Part shown: one piece after another, positions 45,760-56,888 of the stretch
Numbering within the stretch: position 1 is the first letter of the stretch
Layout of the letters: every line of letters begins with the position of its first letter
Assembly: GCA_030549495.1 (NCBI GenBank)
Contig: JAUIRK010000953.1
Span: 276,001 to 340,000 of the forward strand
DNA: 64,000 nt
Origin: Nectonema munidae
Taxonomy: Eukaryota; Nematomorpha; Nectonematoida; Nectonematidae
Direction: 5' to 3'
Translations under genes and position numbers: made by a program
Notes under the pieces: model-generated
The model's database searches: none
The model's input: the letters and a program-made list of their open reading frames with translations, nothing else
Told to the model about the DNA's origin: nothing

Positions 45760-46657
45760 TTTAGTAAAGAAAAATAAAGTCTCAATGCTTGTGTAAATCT
45801 AGACGATATGTAATTTTGGATGATTCTTGAAAAAACTACTTTCAAATTTGAAAAAAAGCCAAAAAAATCGTTTGTAATACTAGTTTGGCCTATTCACAGA
45901 ACAGTATGCATGCATCATGGAGAGTCTGGGAGTGCGAAGTGTTGCAGCACATAGCTTTAATAAAAGTAAAAAATTCAAATTCGCATTTTATGGATTAGCC
46001 ATCCATCTAACTTACCAAAGCTGCTTCTCGTCTCTACGTATAAGTTTAAGCGTTTACCTATTAAAGCCTCATCCTCAACACATGTCCTGTAAGAGATGAT
46101 ATTCGAGCTTAGAATGAATATTTTAACGCTTTGAGAATCAGTGTGACAGTCACCGTGTACGAAAAATAACTGTCTGCTTAAAATCTATAAAAATTCATTG
46201 AAAAAGAAACCTTTAAAACTTTTGGAATTTTTTTATATAACTTGTCTCTAGTTTGCAAAAATGTTTGTTTTCCACCCTTTTCTAAGAGAATCAGGTAAAG
46301 TATATTTTTTGGTATTAAGTGATAGAATAAAGATAGTTCTTTAAACCTTTATTAAACTGATGAACATTCTTTAAAAAAATAAAGCAATACTGCTTATCAG
46401 AATTCAGGTATCTAATAAAAATTAGGATTCGTATGCCGATTTTCTTAGCATTAAAAAATAATTTTTTTAAGTATTTTAAAAATGAAAAAAAGTTCAATCT
46501 CTTACAAAAGCACAGAATGGAAAAAAACCATCCTTTTAATTGTTTTTCAACAATGTTTTATTGTTGTAATTTTTTTATACACTTGCGTTGATACTTTTTT
46601 GCCTCTTGCAAACTTTCTTATTTTTTTGTCTTTTAAATGTTGGAATGTGTAGCTTAG

Positions 46658-47011
46658 ACCTTGTTTATCCGACACCCCCGCTATACGACACACTACTGAC
46701 TAACCAATTTTTTAAACAGCGATAGTTCTTCAAATCAAGCTAATTTCTTTTAAACATGTTGTAGAGTTTGTTTATCCCACAGAATATATTAAATTTTTTA
46801 AGATTGACTGTGCGATAATACTTGCTCAAAAAGGTAGTGCAATATTTTCTTTGTCGGTGAATATTAGTTTATAACTAGAGATGATGCATTGACGACGGAC
46901 TAACAAATAAGATTTTGGTTAGACTTAGTAATTCTTTATAAATTCCATACACTGATAGAAATTTTGCTGACAAGAATATGTGTGAAACGAACAGTTTCGG
47001 ATAAACAAGGT
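46658..47011. mobile_element. Miniature element with 15-bp perfect terminal repeats, pogo/Tigger-like
   Basis: ACCTTGTTTATCCGA at the left and its exact inverse at the right, about 354 bp apart; GTTTATCCCAC recurs inside. CTTGTTTATCCGAC resembles sub-terminal repeats of pogo-type elements. The TA duplication is not clear. No transposase was recognised inside. Confidence 0.6.
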
Positions 47012-47379
47012 TTGAATGTAGTTAATAGAAAATAAGCACAATAAAAGCACTAGACTTATATTAACCATAATGTTAATTTAGGTAGAAATGGGATTAATAT
47101 ATTGTATATTTAAATAAATTTCTTACACACGACATTTTAGAGTTGTTTGAACAAATAGAAGTTAAAAAAATGAAAAATATATTATTTTAGTTTATTTTTT
47201 TTATTCACTCTTTTTCATCTGTTTTCTTATTCTTCATATTCAAACATAGACTCAAAAGTTTCAATAAAATTTTTCAATTAAAAAAAATACGATCTTATAC
47301 ACACTGAGAACATTACTATCCGATAAACTCAAAAAAAACATTTTACTATATCATTCAAACAAACCATAAAAACTTATCA

Positions 47380-48070
47380 ACTCACATAGTAAATGGCTAC
47401 ATGTTAGAAGAAGAAGAAGATTTATTAATTGATAAAATAAAATTGGAATACACCACTAAACATATAAAAAAGAATTAAATAAAGAATTTAAAAAGAAAGA
47501 CATTGCATATTTATAGTTGGGAAAAATTCAAAAGACCTGCAAGCCGCTGATATGAATAAAACCCATATTAAATTAATGAAATAGAAATCCATCATATAGA
47601 ATATTCATAAAATAAATATGAAGTAAAAATAATCACATTAGCTGTAATAAAATACCGAAAGTAAATTACAACACATAAAAACTTAAAACTTGACAAATTA
47701 AATCAAAAATACAAACTTAAAAATATTTATCAACCCCTAAGTTAAAAGAAACTTCAAAATATGGTATAAAATCGAAATTACCCTCAAACAAATAAAATGA
47801 TGAGCACCACAAATGGCAAAATTATCTTTTCCTTCAAACTAAATTCCAATGAGGTCATTAACATTTCCAAACCACAAATCAATATATTGGAATAAACATT
47901 GCCTATTAAAACAAGACGCACCACACTTGTACAAATCAATCTTAAAAAATCACTGCTTTTTAACATTCTTACAATGGCGGATTAAACTTCTATTAATCAA
48001 CTATGAAATCACAAACACATCATATAAATCTTTATATTTATTTTTAAGCAATTGACTATTCAAAACATCA
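47380..48070 (+). other. G-poor coding-like segment, possibly an old retroelement piece
   Basis: Plus-strand frames with few G read as fragments such as KIITLAVIKYRK, NLKLDKLNQKYKLKNIYQPL, TNGKIIFSFKLNSNEVINIS and CLLKQDAPHLYKSILKNHCF. They are broken by several stops. The last piece vaguely resembles the Cys/His end of LINE ORFs. No firm family. Confidence 0.3.
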
Positions 48071-48867
48071 TAAACGAAAATGGCTTAAAACGAAAGGGAA
48101 TCTAATTTTAATGCTCAAAATAGGGTGGTTCGGTTAGAAGTACTCTTAAGATTAGTGTTTGGGTTATTTTATCTCAAAATTTAAAGAATTTATTTTTTCC
48201 TTATTGGTTTTCAACTCTTTTGACCAAGATGTACTATCTCTATATCGAAAGGCAACAAATCATTTATTTTTAAAGCGTTTATGATAATTATACTATAGTA
48301 ATCTTGTCATAAGTTTAATTACAATCGTGGACTCGTTAGGCTTAAATAAGTTATAAAATAATTTATATTATCTAGATGTAGACCTATTCAACTAACACTG
48401 CAATATGGATACAACATCTAAAAATAAAAAAACGAAAACAAATAAAAAGTAAAATTAATTTTTTTAGCATTAAATATATATCTATTGATTAATTGATAAA
48501 AATTACGATGTTATTTTAAAACTCAGATTTATATTTTAGCTATGGTTTTTTTGAAAACTGTTTTTGACACAAATTAAAAAAACCTTCTATATTAAGTTAA
48601 AAGACAACATTCAAAAAAATAAAATATAGGTTGATGAACTGAAAAAAAATATTCATAAAACCGATTGCCATATGGCAAAAATTGTATTTGATGAGTTAAT
48701 AATCCAAATTCACAACTATCTTATTGATCTCTTCTTTACCCCTAAGGCGAAAAAAGAAACAAAAATAGCAAATACTTAATATTTGGCTAAAATTAAGTCT
48801 AAGAAAGTTGCATGATACGCCAATATATAAGGTAACTACGTTTAATATAAAAATATATACCTCTTAC

Positions 48868-49000
48868 TCATATTTGTTATGAAATTAGAAAAAATACAAA
48901 AGAAGAAAAGAGCTAGTACTATTGAAACAAATATTGTTATAAAAATCAATAACCTTAAAATCACATAGGCTATTGACATATTATCTTTATGTTTTGGCAT
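48868..49000 (-). CDS. Candidate first exon of a membrane protein
   Basis: ATG at 49000 starts MPKHKDNMSIAYVI, followed by a long hydrophobic run (LRLLIFITIFVSIVLALFFF) that would be one membrane segment. It ends at a good GTAAGA donor in phase 1. No following exon was recognised between here and SNRPF. It could be chance, because T-rich DNA often encodes hydrophobic runs. Confidence 0.25.
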
Positions 49001-51819
49001 GAGTGAAATATTATTTTTTCTTTTACTGACTTACAGATGTTTGCAGAAAACTCGATTCCATTTATTTGTTCCTTAGCTCGAATGATAATAAGAGTTATTA
49101 TTTTATCTTTACTTCCTCTCTCTATTTCTATCCTCTTTCTTTGTTATATTTTCTCTGTATTTTTTCACGTACAGTTTTACTATTAATTACAACGCTATAT
49201 AGCCTATTTATAAAACACTTGCCTTGCAACAATATCCTAGGAAATAAATTTTCGGGGATTGTTGGCGGTAAAATTGGAGCAGGACGGCTCGTACCCCTAA
49301 AATATTTAGATAGTGATGGTTCTTAACTCTAAAATTATGTATGTTTTATTTGGAGACGATTTCATACTGTGAAAAGTAATTGTGAAAGTAATGTTGAATG
49401 AGTGTGTAACCTTATATTCTCTTTTGATTTACAAGTATTTATATTGAAGACAGCATCTCTATAAATCCTATATATACTGTGGAAAGCTCAAATCAATCAG
49501 AATATTTACCACAATTATACTTATTAATATAAAATTTACAAAAAACTAAATTTTTTTAATATATTTTTAACATTTTTTAACTCAAAACTATTTGAATTAT
49601 TCAAATCAGAAGAAGGATTTTATTTTTTCGTTTTTGTAGATATATTCTTAATGTATGAAAATCTTCCAAAACAAAATAAAATTTATCATAAAAAAAGACA
49701 TAAAGTAGAAATTTTTAACTTAGCTCAACCATTATATTTAATTATTTTCATTATTTATTTAGGAAAATTCAAATATAACCCATCGAAGAATAACGGTAAA
49801 ATAATATTTTATTAAAATGATTTATGATTACCAAATTATTATGATGATTTTATTATTTAAACTATTAGTAATGTGCAATCTATAATATTAAAATCATTTC
49901 ACCTTTTTCACCTTCTTCATAAAAGCCATCACATTCGCCTACTCAAATGTTAAACATTTCCTCAATGTGTGTGTGTGTAAAATTTTAAATTTATTAAATA
50001 AACTTAACTAACTATTAAAATAAGGTGTAACAAAAAATTTCCTTAAGGCTTCGAGCTTTTTATTTCTATTGAATTGGTTAAGATATTTTTTTCAATCATA
50101 GATTGTCTTCCGCTTTAATTAGTTTTACAAAATTTCTAGTTATTAATATTAGTGTATATTGTATATGTTTATGATGCAATCTATCTTTCTATACAATCAT
50201 ACTATTTTTTAAAGACAGATTACTTTAGAACCACTTTTATATTAGCTGTTAATTTTTGAAAAAAATGCATTGAACTATAAATTCCTTCATTTTACATATT
50301 TCCATCTGTGCGCTATTTCACAAAAGTTATTTTCGTTTCGTTTTTTTTTATGTAAAGTAATAGTTTCAATACATTTAAATTCAAATCTGTATCTTATTAT
50401 CCTAAAAAATTTACTAAAAATGATCTCTGAAGTAGTGACCTGTTATTAGAGTATGTATAATAAATTTAATTCTGATAAAATATTGATACTCAATGAAATT
50501 TTTTATTTTTGATGTATATTCAGAGTGACAATAAAATACTAAATAATTTTCAATCCTCTACTTGTCTATAAAATTGTCCATAAATTTTTATTATGGGATA
50601 AAAATTTCAAACTTTTCTTTGATTAACTGGAATTAATCCACAAAAAATTAAACTAACCGAAAATACATCTTTATCAGTCTCTCTGTATACAGAGAGTGTA
50701 GTCAGTCACATTGCCTCGGATGATACAAAAAAACATTTTTTATTACCAATTTATTATGTGTTTATTTTATTTTGTTTATATATTTTTCATATGCTTTTTT
50801 AAAATTTTATTCACTATTTTCTCAATGAATGCTTCAATTGCTTCATTGAATAAATATATATTTAAATTGGGCATATCAAAATCATTATTTTAGTCTAATT
50901 TTTACCTCGATTCATTCATTCAGTCAAGTTTTTTTAGTTCTGGCTACTATTTATTTGACTAGTTTGGATTTCTTTAACTAATTAACTTAACTATCTAATA
51001 CTCTACCTGTTTTTTTAATGAACAACACACCTTGTAAATAATCCATTAAATGAAACTCATTAAAATGTTCAAAGAAGTAACTAGGTAGTGGTAGTTAATT
51101 ATCCATTTTTTTACTGAACTATGGATTTATTTATTTTTAATTTTTATTTAGCTAATTTAATTTAAACTATAAAAATTCTGGTACTTTTTATGGGGATACC
51201 TATATTTGTTAAATTGAGAAGGTGATGCGAAATTTTTTTATGATAAAATAAAGAAAATTAAGATAAAAGTAGCTGTAGAATTTAAGTTAATTTTATTTTT
51301 TTTAGTAACTTATCGATTGATTTCTTTTATTTTAATTTTATCTAAATAATTTTCTACTTCTTTTAAATTGTTCAGCAAAATTTCTTCTCTAGACATGAGC
51401 AAATTGTTTCAAAAATTTGAAATGTTGAAAAGAATAAATTAACTTGTTTTCTATTTTTTCATACTAATGCCACCAAAAGTAATAACAAGGTCCGTTTTAA
51501 AACTTGATTTAGCACTTGTTTACTTCCCCCATCACCACCTTTAAAAGTAACTTTTAAATTGCTATTTTTACAAAATGTATATTTTTTAAATTTATTTATT
51601 TTATAGGAAAATAATTTTTTTTATATATATTTATGTTAGAGGAAAAAAAATATACGAATTCTTTAACCAACTAATTAAACCCTTAAGTTAGAGTTCCAAT
51701 TAACTAACTAGTTAGTTTGTTTGTTAGTTAAGTAGATAATAATTAGTTAGTTTGTTTCATTACTTAATTAGTCCATTAGTTAGTTACATTTAAAAGATAT
51801 TCATTATCAAGAAAATAAA
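49001..51819. other. Intergenic region between SNRPF and gene B
   Basis: A/T-rich, with short TG and TTAG-type simple repeats (49964-49978; 51690-51790). Frames here are Phe/Ile/Tyr-rich translations of T-rich DNA and are not supported as genes. Confidence 0.4.
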
Positions 51820-51896
51820 ATGACTGACTCTATAATACTTCAAGATATTTCTTTCCTTAATCGCTTGAACGATATCAAATCTGAAGCAGAAAATTT
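51820..51896 (+). CDS. Possible first exon of unrecognised gene B
   Basis: ATG opens a short polar reading frame, MTDSIILQDISFLNRLNDIK followed by SEAENL, with a helical, protein-like pattern. It stops soon after a GTATTA site that could be a donor (phase 2). The next candidate exon (52434) needs phase 0, so an exon is missing between them or this is not part of the gene. The region just upstream is a decayed TTAG/GTTA simple repeat. The assignment is tentative. Confidence 0.3.
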
Positions 51897-52433
51897 GTAT
51901 TAAAAAGGATTTATAATGGGATACGATTTTTATTTTTGTAAACTCGATAATTTTTGGCTGAGGGTGTTATTTGATTAAGCATTAACCCTCATGCGTGCGC
52001 CATTTTTTTATAAACATCTGATATTTGTCTACAATTATATGGACAAGAGTTAGAGTCGGAGTCCTCCAAGTACTTCTGCGTTTCAGAGTCGTAGTTTTTA
52101 CTTTGCGACCTTTAGTACTCAGGTTTTCTCTTATTTAGATTAATTTTACCAGTTCCCTTTTTAATCTTCACAATGGCATTCTTTTTTAACCAAAAAACTT
52201 TATTCATCTGTTTTGATTTTTATTTTATTTATCAGTAAATTTGTTTCGTTTACAATACTTTTTATCAACTAACGGGATATATACTTTGATTTTTCAACGA
52301 ATTTTAATAATAATATTATATTGCTAAATATATATAATCCAAAAATTGATCTTCAATTTACATTAATTATTTTTTTAAGTACATAACATTTATCTTTGAA
52401 AATATAATAATACTGTTTATTTTAATTTAATAG

Positions 52434-52482
52434 CATTCTTTCTCTGATCAATTGCATTCTTCAAGACTTCGTGAGATGAAAG
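52434..52482 (+). CDS. Candidate small exon of gene B
   Basis: Forty-nine bases between AATAG and GGTTATT read HSFSDQLHSSRLREMK plus one base. The phase (1) joins exactly to the next exon at 52703 to give REMKDKPQ. It is supported only by phase and composition. Confidence 0.4.
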
Positions 52483-52571
52483 GTTATTTCTATATTTTAT
52501 TTAAAATTGATTAAAGTTTTATTGACTTTTCAAGGCTCAACTTTTCGAAAACCGATAGTCTCTTTATCTTT

Positions 52572-52651
52572 TTAACGAGTTTTATATAACTTAAAGCAGA
52601 CGATTTTTATTTTATGCGACATTGGTTTCCTATTGGGCCTAAAAGTGTTAA
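52572..52651. mobile_element. Short TTAA-type miniature element, family 2-like
   Basis: An 80-bp unit between TTAA sites. The left AAAGCAGACGATTT matches family 2, and the right end read inverted starts TTAACACTTTTAGGCCCAAT. Internally deleted and diverged. It lies in a gene B intron. Confidence 0.55.
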
Positions 52652-52702
52652 AAAAATGAACATTTTTATAAAAATATATTTCATTTCTTATATTTATTAT
52701 AG

Positions 52703-52848
52703 ATAAACCGCAAAACATGCCAAAGTTTTTTTATAAAAAGGTGGATAATTCAAAATTTTATGGTGAAAATTTGAATATTATGGATGCAATTCTTCCTTCT
52801 TCTAAAAAATCAAAGTTCTACTTTCCTTCCAACCAAAATGATCCTAAG
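52703..52848 (+). CDS. Gene B exon (MPKFFYKKVDNSKFYG)
   Basis: Bounded by a TTATAG acceptor and an AAG/GTAAAG donor. It reads DKPQNMPKFFYKKVDNSKFY and ends FPSNQNDPK in phase 0. The 75-bp intron that follows leads in frame into the next exon. No domain is recognised. The protein is basic, Lys/Ser/Asn-rich and probably largely disordered. Confidence 0.6.
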
Positions 52849-52923
52849 GTAAAGATTGGCTTTAAAAATATCTTTAGCTTTGTCTTTTAAAATATTAATT
52901 CTAAAAGCTTTTATCTTATAAAG

Positions 52924-53187
52924 GGAGTTCATCAAGATTCTAATAAAGATATTGTTGAACAAGGTAAGAGATATGAAAAAGGCCTCATGAAAAAATCGCT
53001 TGCTATTGACAAACAGTCCAGTCATTTTTCCATGAAAAAAGTTCAAAATAAATTACCTTCACCAAACAGAGGTCCTAATCCGCATGTCTCCACAGAAGGA
53101 AACCAAGATAAAAAGTTGAATTTTTGCACTTTTTTTTGGAAAAATCCTAAAAAATACCGCTTTTGTTTCGTTTTTCTTCTGGGTTAA
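52924..53187 (+). CDS. Gene B exon (GVHQDSNKDIVEQ to the STEGNQDKK region)
   Basis: Begins in phase 0 after AAAG and runs GVHQDSNKDIVEQGKRYEKG, then KKSLAIDKQSSHFSMKK and PSPNRGPNPHVSTEGNQDKK. The true 3' border is unclear. A near-perfect donor (CAAG/GTAAGA) sits at 52963-52964, a weak GT after GATAAAAA has the phase needed by the exon at 55528, or the exon could end at its own TAA at 53187. No recognised domain; low-complexity polar protein. Confidence 0.55.
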   Translation, partial: GVHQDSNKDIVEQGKRYEKGLMKKSLAIDKQSSHFSMKKVQNKLPSPNRGPNPHVSTEGNQDKKLNFCTFFWKNPKKYRFCFVFLLG

Positions 53188-53514
53188 TTAAAATCATCAA
53201 CATTACCATAAATACGTAATAGAAATATTTTTATTGTATTTCATTTTTTTCTTTTAAAATTTATTCAAAAATTATATTTTCTTATTTTTTATTGTTTTTT
53301 TGGCGGGAATACGTTTTATTTAAAAAATTTTTGTTAAGATATTATACATAAATCAAATAAATCTTTTTAGCCATTTTTATTTTGTCCTTAATATTGGCAG
53401 GATAGCTGTTATTAAATTCCCATTTGAAAACTCAGTTCAAAAGCCTTGGATAATGGAAAGATATTTGTTCTTATAAAACAGATAAATTAATTTTTACCTA
53501 GTATTCATTTTGTA

Positions 53515-53600
53515 GGCAGATGGCCTAATAGTGGTAGCGTAGGGTCTCGATTCAGTTGATCTACGTTTGATTCCGGTTCGTGACTATTCTTACCATCAAT
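53515..53600 (+). repeat. tRNA-derived SINE remnant
   Basis: GGCCTAATAGTGGTAGCG (A-box-like), then CGTTTGATTCCGGTTCG (B-box-like) at tRNA-like spacing, followed by A/T-rich sequence. The stems do not pair as in a functional tRNA. Confidence 0.5.
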
Positions 53601-54572
53601 CTAGCTATGCAAAAAAATATGAAAAATATTTCTACAATTTTATTTATATAATTGTTAAAACTAAAAATGGCATATGAAGAAACTAGGTTTTCGAATTTTA
53701 ATATTTGTGTAAACGTGTATATTTATTTTTGCCCTTTTATAATAGAATGAAGATCAGATTGGTATCAAATGAAAGGCAGATCAAAAAGCATTCAAAGTCA
53801 TTAACCGATATTTTCACTTCCTTTAATGTTTTGGATGGTAACACTATTTATAACATTTTGGAAAAGTGAAGGTAAATCCTGTAGTCAATGAGAAAGCACA
53901 ATTTTAGCCTCTTATCAACATGATAATATTATTTCAATGTATAAAACAAAATTTATTTAAGGATATTTTCTAGATAAAAATAGTTCAAGGGAATTTTTTA
54001 TTATGTGGATAAGATATCTGTATTTTCATGTAAAAAAAGTCTAAGTACTATTTTACTCTCGTTACTGATCTTTTTAACCCGTTAACGATAAGAATAATCA
54101 GACTTTAGTTAGTCAGCAATGACTAATTGAATGTTAATTGAACTGAATGTTTATGAGAAAGTAAAATATGGCTTTCACAAATTATTTTTAACATAAACTA
54201 TTTAAAATATTTCTGAAACCCTTTCCCTTATAAATGGAGTTCATCGATAGATATTGAATAAAATAAAAAATTTGAACAAACTTGACCAAAATCATATGTT
54301 TTTTAAAAAGTGTAGTCATTTTGATATTGATTTCTGAATATAAAAGTTACTATTTGTGAGCAGGGTATATAACCTAGTTTTAATAAGGTATTAAACTCTA
54401 TAAAGTAATAGTTTACCAATTTTTTTACTGTAACACTTTTGAATGTATACAAAATATGTTAGTTTAAAATCTGGCTATAGTGTATTTCTCCTATCTCTAA
54501 TGACCCAAAGGGAGCGAGCGAATTACCACTCGCTCGCCCTCCCACAACCCTCTCTGTTTTAACGATGTAGGT

Positions 54573-54710
54573 TTAACCCTTTCATTACCAGAAAAATCAG
54601 ACGATATTTATTAAAAAGCAGAAGATTAATATACCAAACTATTTGAAAAAGCAGGCGAAGGTAAAATTGTTTATGTATAATATATGATACACTGGTCACG
54701 AAATGGTTAA
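54573..54710. mobile_element. piggyBac-type TTAA miniature element, family 1
   Basis: A 138-bp unit with TTAA at both ends. Ends are CCCTTTCATTACCAG and, inverted, CCATTTCGTGACCAG. The interior matches the copy at 4718-4855 almost base for base. A further diverged piece (GCAGAAGATTTGTATTG) follows directly at about 54755, perhaps a second copy. Confidence 0.85.
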
Positions 54711-55527
54711 GCCGTAGAGGACCAGGATAATCAGAGGTTATCTAATGTTATGCAGAAGATTTGTATTGAAAAGTATTAATAACGCAGAAAACGCAAGTAC
54801 TTACAGCTTGATAAAGTAAGTTTTTAACCTTTTTTTTGTAATTTATCGAATTTTTTTATGTCTATTTATACAAATTTTTATCAAAACACGAACGATTTTT
54901 TTACCACATCATGAAATTTAAACTTTTATTTTTATAATTATATACAGAATAAAATATGGTATAAAGAAATAGTATTTTCGTATATCCGTTGTTTTTACTT
55001 TGAAAAAGGAAAAATTGAATAATATCAAAGATGGCAAAGCTAATCGTTGTATTTATTTTTCATAAGAGAAGTGGATAGAATTATTAAAAGAAAGATTCAA
55101 ATTAGCATATGTGCATAAATATTAAGATATTTCTACAATTCAAAACATTACTACATTTGGCGTAAAAATAATGGGAGTTAAAATAGATGTAACCCCGTTA
55201 TTTGATCTAACTTTCTAAATATATTTTATTGATTACACCTTTGGATGAGATTTTGAAGTTATAATGATGCTAGGTCTTTTTATTTCTTGCTAAATATCCT
55301 TTTATTTAAATAAAAGGAACTGGGGAAACCAATTGCGGGTCTTTGTTAAATAAAAACCATAATATCTCAATATAAATATATATAAAAAATTTTATTTCAG
55401 ATTTTTTTGAAAACAAAGTGAATTGTTTCAAGTACATATTGAAAAAAAGGTATTTGAATTAAATATATTTTGTGTATATTTTATCCACTGAAATATTTGT
55501 CATTTTATAAAAAAAAATCCATTGTAG

Positions 55528-55693
55528 TTTGATTTCCATCCATAAAGTCAACGATGTTAACTCAACTTCTCAAAATCAAAATTCCGAACAAGTTATCTAC
55601 AAACATCAGCAAATGCAGCCAAAAGTTCATCCAATACACTCAAGAACAAATAGTATTTTTTCCAAAATCCCATTTTTTAACCCTACCCTAAAT
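55528..55693 (+). CDS. Gene B exon (ISIHKVNDVNSTSQ)
   Basis: Follows a TTGTAG acceptor. It reads ISIHKVNDVNSTSQNQNSEQ and continues with HQQMQPKVHPIHSRTNS to a GTAATT donor (phase 0). An earlier GTATTT after RTN (phase 1) is an alternative. Gln/Asn/His/Ser-rich like its neighbours, with no known family. Confidence 0.5.
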
Positions 55694-56283
55694 GTAATTA
55701 AGAAAAGAAATTTAAACATTTTTTTACTCAATAATCTATAGATGGATATCATAGTCACATTAAAATCGATGAAGTAATTTGCTTAGTTTTTTGCAATTTT
55801 GAATTAGATTGTAATTTATTTCTTTATTTTTGAAATTCATATAGATAATAAGTTTTTATTGTTTCCCTCTCAAATTCACCTGAATTCTTTTCGACTATTT
55901 TAGCTTCCAAATTTTGACATATTTCTTGTTATTTTGAGTTGGCTTCGGCAGCTAAACGATAAGGAACTTATATGAAATAAAAGATGACTTTTTTTTTTAT
56001 GATTTTTTAGTGTTATTTAACAAAAAATAAACTAGAATAAACCATGATAAAAACCATGCTTAAAAGCCGCAACTAGGAAATTTTGCTGGCCTGGAGACAG
56101 AAATCATAAAATTCAAGGTTTGCTCCATGCCTATATCTATAAAATTAAAATCTTATATTGTATTGAAATTTTGTCGCGAAAAGGCTACACTTGATTGGTT
56201 TAAGAGAGGATTTTTCATTGGCTTAAATTAATTGCTTAAATTCATTTCCCTATGAAACTATTATTTTTTATAAGAAAGGAGCT

Positions 56284-56285
<2 letters not shown>

Positions 56286-56314
<29 letters not shown>

Positions 56315-56316
56315 AT
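56286..56316. repeat. (AT)n microsatellite
   Basis: A simple AT dinucleotide run immediately before the last exon of gene B. Confidence 0.85.
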
Positions 56317-56351
56317 GAATTAGTCCACCCTTCTATTGCTTTTGTGTTTAG

Positions 56352-56830
56352 AAGCACTAAATGTTTCAAAAGCAACCTCTTCAGCTCACATGGTAAGCAA
56401 AAATGGGACAAATTACATTAGAGATGCACGAAGCATGTTACCAAATCTTCCTTCTAACCACAACGCAAATAATTGCACGCGATCACATCATTTTAAACGC
56501 AAACATCCACATATACATCATCCAAGAAACTACCATTCTCACCCTCAATCTTCAGATGTTGATGTTTATAGCCCAATCACTCAAAGTAAACGGATTCATC
56601 ACCGTCAAGAACCTTATGAATGCCAAAAGTACTGCGAAATTGATCAAATGAATTATCCCATTCGAAAAAGGAGATTATCAAAAATATCATCAGAGAATCC
56701 TAACTCAAAAATGGTATTCAAGGAAGCAGCAAATAGTCATGTGAAAAAAATCTATCATTTTAATTTCAAAGATAATTCTTCAACGGATATTGATGATAAT
56801 CCCTTTACTCCGAACTTTCATTTTAAGTAA
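56352..56830 (+). CDS. Gene B last exon (His/Arg/Ser-rich C-terminus)
   Basis: Open to TAA at 56828-56830. The best acceptor is a pyrimidine-rich TGTTTAG just before 56352; the frame itself is open from 56324. The protein is rich in His, Asn, Arg and Ser (HHFKRKHPHIHHPRNYHSHP), has a basic RKRRLSK patch that could be a nuclear localisation signal, and ends NPFTPNFHFK. A consensus-like GTAAGC at 56393 could define an extra small intron. AATAAA lies 53 bp after the stop. The family is not recognised, but composition and the poly(A) signal argue for a real gene. Confidence 0.6.
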
Positions 56831-56882
56831 TGATTTTTTTAAACTATTCAGCATTCTGAATCCAGTTTTATTGTTTTAAACA

Positions 56883-56888
56883 AATAAA
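56883..56888 (+). terminator. Poly(A) signal of gene B
   Basis: AATAAA 53 bp after the gene B stop codon. Confidence 0.5.

Noticed and set aside
49066-49326. An 86-codon plus-strand frame with hydrophobic stretches, as at 50711-50893.
   Set aside because: Phe/Leu/Ile/Tyr-rich translation typical of T-rich non-coding DNA, with no splice or family support.
53515-53600. A functional tRNA gene.
   Set aside because: A- and B-box-like strings are present, but acceptor and anticodon stems do not pair; better explained as a SINE remnant.
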